A DNA stretch of 64,000 nt. Origin: Actinoplanes sp. NBRC 103695. GTDB taxonomy: Bacteria; Actinomycetota; Actinomycetes; Mycobacteriales; Micromonosporaceae. The DNA lies in contig NZ_BSTL01000032.1 in the NCBI RefSeq assembly GCF_030269485.1, forward strand, positions 1 to 64,000, in the 5' to 3' direction. Positions 1 to 6,960 of the stretch are shown here, piece by piece. A program made the position numbers and the translations under genes. How positions within the stretch are numbered: the first letter of the stretch is position 1; the number at the start of each line of letters is the position of its first letter. The notes beneath the pieces are model-generated. The model saw nothing but the letters and a program-made list of their open reading frames with translations, was not told the DNA's origin and did not search any database.

Positions 1-327
1 CAGCAACACGGAGGAACCCGGCCGAGCGCCGGGCCCTCACCATGCCTACAGAACAGCTAAAAGCACGCGAATCGCATTCATCGAATCATAGCTATGGGCC
101 GACGGCCAAGCGAAAGACTGAGGCTAGGCGGCGTCGAGCTGACCCCCGCAGGCCGACATACCGCCAGGCTAGCGCGGACCTCGGCTTCCAGGAACGCTCC
201 GGTACTCATGGATCCCATCCGGATCAACGCGACAGCCCGGGAAGCCTAAGAGGATCCTTCGTGGGGCCGGGCAACCCATCGTCAGCTGGTGCCGGCGCCG
301 CGTTCGTGCTGCGGGAGCGATCATCAG
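1..327. other. No gene recognised; small hairpin
   Basis: I see no convincing coding sequence in this stretch, which lies downstream of the minus-strand flavoprotein gene. A hairpin with arms CCCGGC (17-22) and GCCGGG (28-33) sits at the very start and may be a terminator fragment of whatever lies outside the window. The open frame on the plus strand across 42-371 has arginine/serine-rich composition typical of GC-rich noncoding frames. Confidence 0.4.
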
Positions 328-885
328 TCAAGGTGCTCCGCGAGTTCCCCAGTCTCCGCAAATCTGCTTGAGTGCAAGATGCCATGGGAAGCTATCTATC
401 CTCTCGTCGCCCGTGCCAGGCTCGTGAGGTTCCCATTGACCAGGACCGAATACGATGCGGACACCTTCTTCGCGCAGCGCACGTACGGCGTTGCGGAATG
501 GATGCCGTGTGGCCAACGCCGTGTTGACAAAGGGTATGACCACGACGGGTCGACCCCGTCCGATGGCTTCGGCAACAACGTTGAGCGCATAGGTGTCGTT
601 GATTCCAAATGCGAGCTTATTGATGGTGTTGTACGTCGCTGGTGCGACAATGACTGCGTCAGCGGTGCTGGATCGTGGCCCGGACTCACCGGCCGCACGG
701 TAGCCGCTCCGGACTGCCGCGCCTGACTGAGCTGCCAACGCATCGACGTCGACGAAGCCTGCACCGGTGGGCGTGGCGACAAGTCGGACGGTCCATCCAT
801 CATGTTGCGCAAGCTCGACCAGGCGACCTACCCGGTCCGCAGGACCGGCACCACAAACGACAATGCAGAGGATTCGCTCGTTCAT
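328..885 (-). CDS. Flavoprotein (HFCD/CoaC-like decarboxylase family)
   Basis: 185 aa protein of the flavoprotein family (FMN-binding HFCD fold, as in phosphopantothenoylcysteine decarboxylase CoaC and EpiD). An N-terminal beta-strand (residues 4-12, ILCIVVCGA) precedes a Rossmann-like core. The central segment ADAVIVAPATYNTINKLAFG (about 75-94) matches the family's APxTxNTxxKxAxGxxD region, and a later strand reads RPVVVIPFVN. Its ATG overlaps the TGA of the upstream XRE-TPR regulator by 4 bases (882-885), so translation is coupled. The substrate is unknown. Proteins like this are common in actinobacteria beside XRE regulators, and I infer a small-molecule redox or decarboxylase role controlled by that regulator. 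Confidence 0.8.
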   Translation of the reverse strand: MNERILCIVVCGAGPADRVGRLVELAQHDGWTVRLVATPTGAGFVDVDALAAQSGAAVRSGYRAAGESGPRSSTADAVIVAPATYNTINKLAFGINDTYALNVVAEAIGRGRPVVVIPFVNTALATRHPFRNAVRALREEGVRIVFGPGQWEPHEPGTGDERIDSFPWHLALKQICGDWGTRGAP

Positions 886-2279
886 GCGCTAGTTCTGACC
901 CGGGCGGCATACTGCTGAACTCGGCGACGCAATGCGGCAGGGCTTCGTTGGGCGAGCTCGTCGATAAGCTGATGGACCGCTGGACGGCGGCGAACCTCCT
1001 CAGGGGCGTATCGCTCGGCCTGGCGGATTGCGCCGAGCGCGTTGTCTGCCTTCCCCCATTGGGTGTATGCCCGGGCTGTGTCCAGAAGAACCATCGCCTT
1101 GCGCTCAGGCAGCTTGAGTGCCGCTAGATCGATCTCTTTAGCGTAGGCCACCGCGCTTCCCGCGTCGCCGAGTTCGACGGCAACGGCTACACGATGCGCC
1201 GTCACGTTCGTCGGTCCGAAGGCGGTCCACAGTAGGTTGCCGTCCATACCCAAATGTTCTGCGGTGCCTGCGGCGAAGTTCAGCAATTCGTATGCCTGAT
1301 CGCGGTCCTCCTCCCGGGCGGCCGCGATGGCTCCGCGCAGCAGGAGAGCGCCGTAGACGGACATGGCCGCTGGCTGGTCCATGTTGACGCTCGCCGAGAG
1401 CCTGTCGGCCGCACTAATCGCGAGCCGCACACCTTCTCGCGCGTGCCCGGAGGCCATCAAGCAATGCGTGAAGGCGCGTGCCCCACATGCGATCAAGACT
1501 TCGTCGCCTGTGCGCTCGGCGGCGGCGGTGCAACGCTCGGCCGCTACCGCGGCAAGAACTGGTTTGCCTCCCTTGAGAAGGAGGCCACTAGCGACCTGAT
1601 AGGCCTCTGCTTCCAGCGCGGCCAATCGCCGATCGTTCAACGTCTTTTTCGAAGAACGGATGCCAGCGAATACTGTTGGCAGGGTGGCACTCGCGGCCGC
1701 GTATTCACTGTGCTGATATGCCCTACGGCTTTGCGAGACGGCGGCCGCCAGCTCATCGGCTTCTATAGGCCTCTCGGCTGCGTTTGGAGGGTCTCGATCG
1801 AAAGGGCTAACCATCACATCGATGAGTGCCGCAATGGCGGGGCTCACAAGGCCAGCAACTACCCGGCGCCGTTTCATCATGAAATCCGAATCCGCGAACC
1901 CTAAGTCTCCCACGCGAGGCACGTCCTCGTCCGCAGGCCCGACCGGTAGCTCTCGACTGGCAACATTATGAACGATACGTGTGCGCTGTCGTGGCGGCGC
2001 TGAGCTCGTCGGAGTTCGACGTTCGGCGATAAGGCCGATCATAGCGGGATTGTCCACCTGCAGCGCGGTGCAGAGGCTCGCGAGGCGCTCTTCGCACATA
2101 CCGCCACCGACACGGCCTTGTTCAACTCGGCCGATATAGTTTTCGTCTAGCGGCACATGCTCACAGGCACCCATCACCGGCTGCCCGTTTGCGATGTCGG
2201 CTACCTCAGGCCGCGATAGGCCTAAAGCTGCACGCCTCTCCCAGAAAAAGTCGTTGCGCGTGAAGTGCTTCTTGGCCAC
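882..2279 (-). CDS. XRE-family HTH regulator with C-terminal TPR-like helical domain
   Basis: 465 aa. An N-terminal helix-turn-helix (about residues 12-70) reads GLSRPEVADIA then NYIGRVEQGR, but with a roughly 12-residue insertion between the two recognition elements compared with a standard XRE domain. A variable linker follows, then a long alanine-rich alpha-helical region (about 165-455) that resembles TPR sensor domains of actinobacterial regulators. It is the first gene of a two-gene unit with the flavoprotein at 328-885 (ATGA overlap). It is clearly paralogous to the regulator at 3126-4499: same HTH insertion, same GRxEQGRxGGG motif, similar length. It probably regulates its own unit in response to an unknown ligand or partner. 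Confidence 0.8.
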   Translation of the reverse strand: MAKKHFTRNDFFWERRAALGLSRPEVADIANGQPVMGACEHVPLDENYIGRVEQGRVGGGMCEERLASLCTALQVDNPAMIGLIAERRTPTSSAPPRQRTRIVHNVASRELPVGPADEDVPRVGDLGFADSDFMMKRRRVVAGLVSPAIAALIDVMVSPFDRDPPNAAERPIEADELAAAVSQSRRAYQHSEYAAASATLPTVFAGIRSSKKTLNDRRLAALEAEAYQVASGLLLKGGKPVLAAVAAERCTAAAERTGDEVLIACGARAFTHCLMASGHAREGVRLAISAADRLSASVNMDQPAAMSVYGALLLRGAIAAAREEDRDQAYELLNFAAGTAEHLGMDGNLLWTAFGPTNVTAHRVAVAVELGDAGSAVAYAKEIDLAALKLPERKAMVLLDTARAYTQWGKADNALGAIRQAERYAPEEVRRRPAVHQLIDELAQRSPAALRRRVQQYAARVRTSA

Positions 2280-2631
2280 CGTTGCACACCCCCCGGACCG
2301 GCTCGCTCTTGGTAGATCAGCGACGTCATCTTCCCAACACCGTCAGCAACCTTGCAACCTGCGCGTGCCCACCAGGCGGCCGACCTCGACGGCGGCTCTG
2401 AGTGCTGGTGCGGGCTCGTACGGAGCACGACGACGGAACCATCGCCCTAATACCGGGCACCTTGGCGTTGATCCGTATGACAAGGCGGGCACTTCGCAGC
2501 GCAAACGCGGCGTTGTTCGCAAGCCGCAGCAATACGGCGTCCTCGACTCGAGCATCGACTTTGCAGCGATTCGACGCGTCGCGAGCCACAAAGTTTCTCG
2601 GCGAACCGGCCGACGTCACCCATGCAGCTGT
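2280..2631. other. Intergenic, probable promoter region of the XRE-flavoprotein unit
   Basis: 352 bases between the end of the GNAT gene and the start of the first XRE-TPR regulator, both on the minus strand. Several overlapping short open frames exist on both strands but none shows a recognisable domain or a good ribosome-binding site. The promoter of the 882-2279 regulator should lie here. Confidence 0.4.
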
Positions 2632-3129
2632 CTACTCCGCGTGCTGACGCAACTGGGAGATTCGGCCGAGATCTGCACCATTCGACCTGTACGTGATCTT
2701 GTCTGCCATCGGAGCGACACCGAGCTTTTTGTAGAACATCTGCGCTTCGATATTTAGTGCATCGGTTTGCCATTCCACCCGACTGCAACCAGAATCTATC
2801 GCAATGGTGTGCAGGCGCGACATGAGGTCGATACCGATCCCGCGGCGCCGATGGGGATCACGTACGTACAGTTCTTTTAGGAACAATGACCGGGAGACGC
2901 CAGCGGCCGGCCACAGAAAGTTGTAACTTGCAAGACCTAGCGCCTCGGCCGCTTCCATGGCCAGCAGCACGCGAGCCGCTGGAAACGGGTCGAAGAGCGC
3001 TGCTTTGATGTCGCGTTCCCAGTCCTGGCGCGGCGGGAATTCTTCCGTGCCATAGAACCGTTCCACCTCGATCATTAGATCTGCCACCGTTGAAAGGTCG
3101 CCGGGTTCGGCGTGGCGAAAAGTGATCAC
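2632..3129 (-). CDS. GNAT-family N-acetyltransferase
   Basis: 165 aa with a complete GNAT fold. The N-terminal strand is ITFRHAEPGDLSTVADLM. A central beta-strand LFLKELYVRDPHRRRGIG (about 83-100) contains the acetyl-CoA pyrophosphate-binding RRRGIG motif, followed by helix IDLMSRLHTIAIDSG. The C-terminal segment ALNIEAQMFYKKLG (about 124-137) is the usual GNAT motif B. The substrate cannot be told from sequence. The gene overlaps the upstream XRE-TPR regulator by four bases (3126-3129), mirroring the regulator-flavoprotein pair next door. Regulator paralogs thus drive unrelated effector enzymes. Confidence 0.85.
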   Translation of the reverse strand: MITFRHAEPGDLSTVADLMIEVERFYGTEEFPPRQDWERDIKAALFDPFPAARVLLAMEAAEALGLASYNFLWPAAGVSRSLFLKELYVRDPHRRRGIGIDLMSRLHTIAIDSGCSRVEWQTDALNIEAQMFYKKLGVAPMADKITYRSNGADLGRISQLRQHAE

Positions 3130-4499
3130 TGAGAGAGCTCCGCACCTGTCGACTTGATCATTTCCAGGAACTCATGGACTTCACGGACCGCTGAAGAGTC
3201 TGCGTCAGCGGGCAGGGCCGGACCGACGATCGCCTCGGCTCGCGCGATAACGAGACGGTCGAGTTGCTGAGGGGGAAGCGCGCTGAGGACATTCACCACG
3301 TGACGGCTTCCCCCTTTGAGGTCGCCTTCCTGGATCAGACACGCTGCCTGGTCCAGGTAGATCAGCGTCCGGTCCAGATAGTTCGCCGCCGGGTAGAGCT
3401 CCAGAGCCCGCTTCTGTGCTGTCCGCGCCGACTCGCTGTCGCCGAGGTGCGTGAACGCGTTCCCTGCGTGGAAGCGCAGTTGCGCCTCGTCGTACCCCAG
3501 CGCCGACGCTGCAGTCTCCACGGGGCTCAAAGCGGCTAGCTGTTCCTCAGCACGGCCGAGCGCCGTCCGTGTGCCCGCAGCGTCACCGATCGCCGCTCGT
3601 GCTCGAGCTTCTAGCGCCGAGGCCAGCACCGGGCCGACACCGCCCGCCTTGACCTGTTCCTGAGCGCGTTCGGCTGCATCGATCGCGGCGCCCCAGTCGT
3701 CGGCGTAGAAGTACCGGTGCGCTTCCTGTGCCCACACCCATGCCTTGGTCGCGGGATCACCGCATCCCGCGGCAGCGATACGCGCGGTTCGACCCCACTG
3801 TTGCGCTGCCGCGAACTCGTTGAGTTTGAGCAGCGTCAAGCTCAGCAAGCCGGCCATCTGGGCGGTGATTCGCGTGGCGCGCTGCAGGCTGTGCGCGGTG
3901 TGCCGGCGGTACAGCAGTTGCTGGGCGTCATCGGCGTCGACTAGGAGGTCGGCGCACAGCACAGCAGGAGGGCGATAACGCGTCGCCCGTGCGTGCCGGG
4001 CGACGACGCCCTCCCAGTCGTCCAGGCTTTCCGGTGCCACGTCGCTGTCGCCTAGGGCGCTTTCGACACGTAGCCGGATCTCCTCGGCCGCAGCAAGCAC
4101 TGTGGGCGCCTCGTCGTCCCCCGCAGCACGAGACGGCCGGGACAGATCAGCTGCCGAAGGCGCGTCGCCGTAGTCCTGTCTCGGGGCGACTATGCGTGGC
4201 TTCCGGCGTCGGGCGGGGCCTGATCGGGTTGGGCGCCGTCGCTCAGCAACCAGCCCGATGTCGGCCGGATCCGCGACGTTCAACACCGCACAGAGGGCCG
4301 TCAGTCGCTCGGGGCAAATGCCGCCGCCGATGCGGCCTTGCTCGATCCTGCCGATAAAGTTCTCGGTCATCAGGGTGTGGTCACACGTTCGCATGACGGG
4401 CTCGCAGTTGGCCGCCTCCGCCAGCTCGCTCCGTGACAGTTTCAGCCGTTGCCGAGTGTCCGAGAACAGCTCGTTGCTCTCGAAGTCTGTCTTCGCCAT
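3126..4499 (-). CDS. XRE-family HTH regulator with TPR-like domain (paralog)
   Basis: 457 aa paralog of the regulator at 882-2279. The N-terminal HTH region reads LKLSRSELAEAAN then NFIGRIEQGRIGGG, with the same insertion between helices. The C-terminal 280 residues are alpha-helical, with TPR-like alternation of small and hydrophobic residues (for example AKTWVWAQEAHRYFYADDW-type helices around 255-275). It is translationally coupled to the GNAT gene at 2632-3129. Bases 4500-4694 upstream hold its probable promoter. The shared HTH insertion in both copies suggests a distinct regulator subfamily rather than a sequencing artefact. Confidence 0.8.
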   Translation of the reverse strand: MAKTDFESNELFSDTRQRLKLSRSELAEAANCEPVMRTCDHTLMTENFIGRIEQGRIGGGICPERLTALCAVLNVADPADIGLVAERRRPTRSGPARRRKPRIVAPRQDYGDAPSAADLSRPSRAAGDDEAPTVLAAAEEIRLRVESALGDSDVAPESLDDWEGVVARHARATRYRPPAVLCADLLVDADDAQQLLYRRHTAHSLQRATRITAQMAGLLSLTLLKLNEFAAAQQWGRTARIAAAGCGDPATKAWVWAQEAHRYFYADDWGAAIDAAERAQEQVKAGGVGPVLASALEARARAAIGDAAGTRTALGRAEEQLAALSPVETAASALGYDEAQLRFHAGNAFTHLGDSESARTAQKRALELYPAANYLDRTLIYLDQAACLIQEGDLKGGSRHVVNVLSALPPQQLDRLVIARAEAIVGPALPADADSSAVREVHEFLEMIKSTGAELSQ

Positions 4500-4694
4500 C
4501 GCCGTGCCCCCGGCCGACTCATCGCTAAAGGACCAGATTGGTCATCATCCCAGCGATCACCGCTACAGCGCAACCGCCCGGACGCCTAACCGGCAGCGCA
4601 GGGAACAGCGAAATCGGCTCCGCCTGTGGCCGTACGAGCCGACTGAATTCGCCGTCTGCGCAGCCTGGGGAGCCGTAGTATGGCCAGCCAGTTT

Positions 4695-4919
4695 CTATTG
4701 GGGATGGTCGAAGACACCCGTCCTGATAGCTACCAGGAACTGACCGAACGCGGATGGCGTCAGTTCGAGAACCGGACCAGTGGGATCCTTCGAATCCCTG
4801 ATCGCCACAGTGCCATCATCAGCCACACCGATTTCAACACAGTTACCCGTCCCCGTGCTCTTGGACGACTTCCGGAACAGCCGGTACACCCGGCCGGAAA
4901 AACTGATGTAGGGACTCAC
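4695..4919 (-). CDS. DUF397 small protein
   Basis: 74 aa. The core NCVEIGVADDGTVAIRDSKD followed by PTGPVLELTPSAFGQFL is the diagnostic DUF397 pattern. These proteins are almost always next to DUF5753-type XRE regulators in actinobacteria, and pairs of this kind are described as regulator/toxin-antitoxin-like or developmental switches (known for BldB/Scr1-type families). Here its start overlaps the end of the DUF5753 regulator at 4916-4919, so the pair is co-translated. Confidence 0.9.
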   Translation of the reverse strand: MSPYISFSGRVYRLFRKSSKSTGTGNCVEIGVADDGTVAIRDSKDPTGPVLELTPSAFGQFLVAIRTGVFDHPQ

Positions 4920-5854
4920 GCTGATCTCCTATATTCTGACGACGAAGCTTCAACCTCGGCAACGAGGAAGTCCAGGGTGTCGGACGGACTCAACGCAGCG
5001 GATCGTAGCAATTCGTAGCGGTCGCGATACGCTGCCGACTTTGCCGATTCGGTTATGAATAAATCGCTGTCGTCCGTTTCCACCGCCACGACCTGGAATC
5101 CCTCGAGTTCAGGATATCGGTATATCGAGAATGATGTTGCCGGCACGGCCTCACCCGGCAACCGGGTCCCTAGGCGAAGGACACGAACGGTCACCGCCGG
5201 GGACTGTACAGCGACGTCGATGATGCGGTTGATTTGGTCCTCGATTACCGCTGGGGTGGCCACTCCGCGCCGCAGCACGGCCTCGTCGATAACTACGTCA
5301 TAGCCGCGGGCTTGCTGGCCCGACAAGACTTTCTGACGGAGGATTCTCGCCTCGACACCCCTTTCCGCCGTGAATCGCTTCGACCAATAGCGGCGGTCCG
5401 CGACCGCCCGACCCATGGCGTATTCAGTGGTCTGGAGCAAGCCCGGAAACAGTGTCTGGGTGAATTCGCAAATTTCGGCGCCGGCTTCCAGGTCCGCGTA
5501 CGTCGCCTGCCGCGAGCCCATCTCAATGCTGTAGCGATCCCACCACCCGCCCCGCTCAGCAGCCGCAGCGGCCTTGAGGAGAGATCGCCGATGATGTGTC
5601 GACACCTGCAGATACTTCAGGATCTTGGTGACGTCCTCCGCGTTCGACCTTCGTTCCGCCTTCAGGAGATAGCTGATCTTGCGCGAATCCACATCGGACC
5701 TTTGGGCAAGATCCCTGGCGGTACACCCCGAGCGCTTCAAGAGCTCGGCTAGCTCGGCGGCCAGCCAAATACGGCTGGCGAGTGGGCTGATCAATGGAAC
5801 CTCCGGCGCGGACACTGCCTCGCGGCCCCATGCACGAGACCCCGGTGGCGGCAT
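4916..5854 (-). CDS. XRE HTH regulator with DUF5753 (Scr1-type)
   Basis: 312 aa from the ATG at 5854. An N-terminal HTH (about 20-75) reads LAAELAELLKRSGCTARDLA ... DVDSRKISYLLKAERR. A DUF5753 domain follows, with the typical FPGLLQTTEYA motif (about 135-145). The open frame extends back to 5992, but that extension would translate the GTGCAC repeat array, so I prefer the internal start. Partner DUF397 lies directly downstream with a 4-base overlap. The repeats just upstream (5925-5991) suggest tight, possibly autogenous control. Confidence 0.85.
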   Translation of the reverse strand: MPPPGSRAWGREAVSAPEVPLISPLASRIWLAAELAELLKRSGCTARDLAQRSDVDSRKISYLLKAERRSNAEDVTKILKYLQVSTHHRRSLLKAAAAAERGGWWDRYSIEMGSRQATYADLEAGAEICEFTQTLFPGLLQTTEYAMGRAVADRRYWSKRFTAERGVEARILRQKVLSGQQARGYDVVIDEAVLRRGVATPAVIEDQINRIIDVAVQSPAVTVRVLRLGTRLPGEAVPATSFSIYRYPELEGFQVVAVETDDSDLFITESAKSAAYRDRYELLRSAALSPSDTLDFLVAEVEASSSEYRRSA

Positions 5855-5924
5855 CGTATCCCGTCCACTCGCGATCCGGATGTCAGGTTTTCGAGTGAAG
5901 CTAAATCTCCGCAGGTGGAGCACG

Positions 5925-5991
5925 TGTGCACCTAAATGTGCACCGTGATGTGCACCTGCAATCAGGTGCACATCGTTCAGTGAGGTGCACA
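5925..5991. promoter_or_regulatory. Array of five GTGCAC boxes (putative operator)
   Basis: Three direct copies of TGTGCACC start at 5925, 5937 and 5949, exactly 12 bases apart. They are followed by two copies in the opposite orientation (GGTGCACA) at 5965-5972 and 5984-5991. The array lies immediately upstream of the DUF5753 regulator and between it and the divergent 6.5 kb operon. Phased repeats with inverted partners are typical of cooperative repressor binding. A replication iteron is a less likely alternative because no Rep gene is nearby. Confidence 0.6.
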
Positions 5992-6573
5992 CGACGGTGT
6001 AGTTCCCCCCGTCTCGGCTTTCCGCGATTGTTTCAACACGCCAGTAAGGACGGACGCGCCGACAAACGTCGTTGACGCCCTCCGTACCGCGTCGTCGCGA
6101 ACTTCAGGGAGGCGAGCATGGCCGCAACGCGTACCAAAATGACGGCACCATGCTACCGCCTCCGGAACCTTCCGATTCTGACTGCGTCGAAATCACTATT
6201 GATTGTTCAGCAACTATGCTTTTTCCGGCTCGAATACGCGTTAGCACTATGCGCGACCAGGCCACTGGAAGACACGATGACGACTCCGGGGCGGGTGCTG
6301 CGACTGACTCGCCGCCCGCCTCGGAGTACATCGCGCCCGCGTCACGTACCTCCTGCACGCCGATGCCGGCAGACGCCGCTTACATCGACGCGGCGTCGAC
6401 ACCGAGCGCAAGGGAAGCCGATCCACCCGATACAGCCAGCCGATCAGCTTCCTCTGCACGACGTGCAGGTCCCCGGTGGTGTGCCGGCCCTCATCACCCT
6501 CGTGGCCGGCCGGCACACCACCCCAGCTTGGCGTCGTTCCCCTCTTCCTCCTCGCGACGAGAGACCTTCACTC
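5992..6573. promoter_or_regulatory. Divergent intergenic region with a 15-bp hairpin
   Basis: About 580 bases upstream of the long plus-strand operon. A markedly AT-rich patch (about 6190-6230) may hold the operon promoter. A strong hairpin has 15-bp perfect arms at 6475-6489 and 6508-6522 (central part TGTGCCGGCC / GGCCGGCACA) with an 18-base loop. It sits 51 bases before the first gene and has no T tract, so it looks more like a leader structure than an intrinsic terminator. An ATG at 6118 has a good GGGAGG site and is in frame with the next gene, but the intervening residues look noncoding. Confidence 0.4.
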
Positions 6574-6960
6574 ATGCCCTCTTCCCAATCGGCGAGCGTC
6601 CTCTCGAGCCCGGCGCGCGTCTACGACCGGCCTCTGTGGATCGCCGGGCAGCAGCTGATGGCCGATCATCTGCCCGTGCCGGCAGACGGGAACCGCTGTC
6701 AGAATCCCCGCTGCACTGGCCGGGTCTACCCGTGCACGCCGGCGCGAACAGCCGCGCGGCTGGCCCTAGCGAGCCAGATGCCCTTCCACAAGCGGATGAC
6801 GGCACTGACGGACGCCCTCACCTGCTCCGTGCCGCCGCCCTCCTACCTCAGCTCAATCGCCTTCCTCGACGCCGACCGCGTCGAACGGTGGCACCTAACG
6901 GCTGCGGCAAGCACCGGTACGGTCGCGGAACCCGCGCTGGCCACGGCGGCAGTCGCATGA
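6574..6960 (+). CDS. Hypothetical protein with Cys pair, first gene of kinase operon
   Basis: 128 aa from the ATG at 6574. I do not recognise a family. The segment around residues 36-60 (NRCQNPRCTGRVYPC) has a Cys-rich motif that could bind metal. The rest is alanine-rich. Its TGA overlaps the ATG of the sensor kinase (ATGA at 6957-6960), which supports a real co-translated gene. The same frame is open back to an ATG at 6118 with a better ribosome-binding site, so a longer form cannot be excluded. Confidence 0.5.
   Translation: MPSSQSASVLSSPARVYDRPLWIAGQQLMADHLPVPADGNRCQNPRCTGRVYPCTPARTAARLALASQMPFHKRMTALTDALTCSVPPPSYLSSIAFLDADRVERWHLTAAASTGTVAEPALATAAVA

Noticed and set aside
2738..2750. 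GAACATCTG in the GNAT gene as a further element copy
   Set aside because: Only eight bases match, it lies inside a coding sequence and there is no second arm.
5925..5991. Plasmid replication iterons
   Set aside because: Direct repeats are tempting, but no Rep protein or AT-rich origin is nearby and the array sits exactly upstream of a regulator gene.
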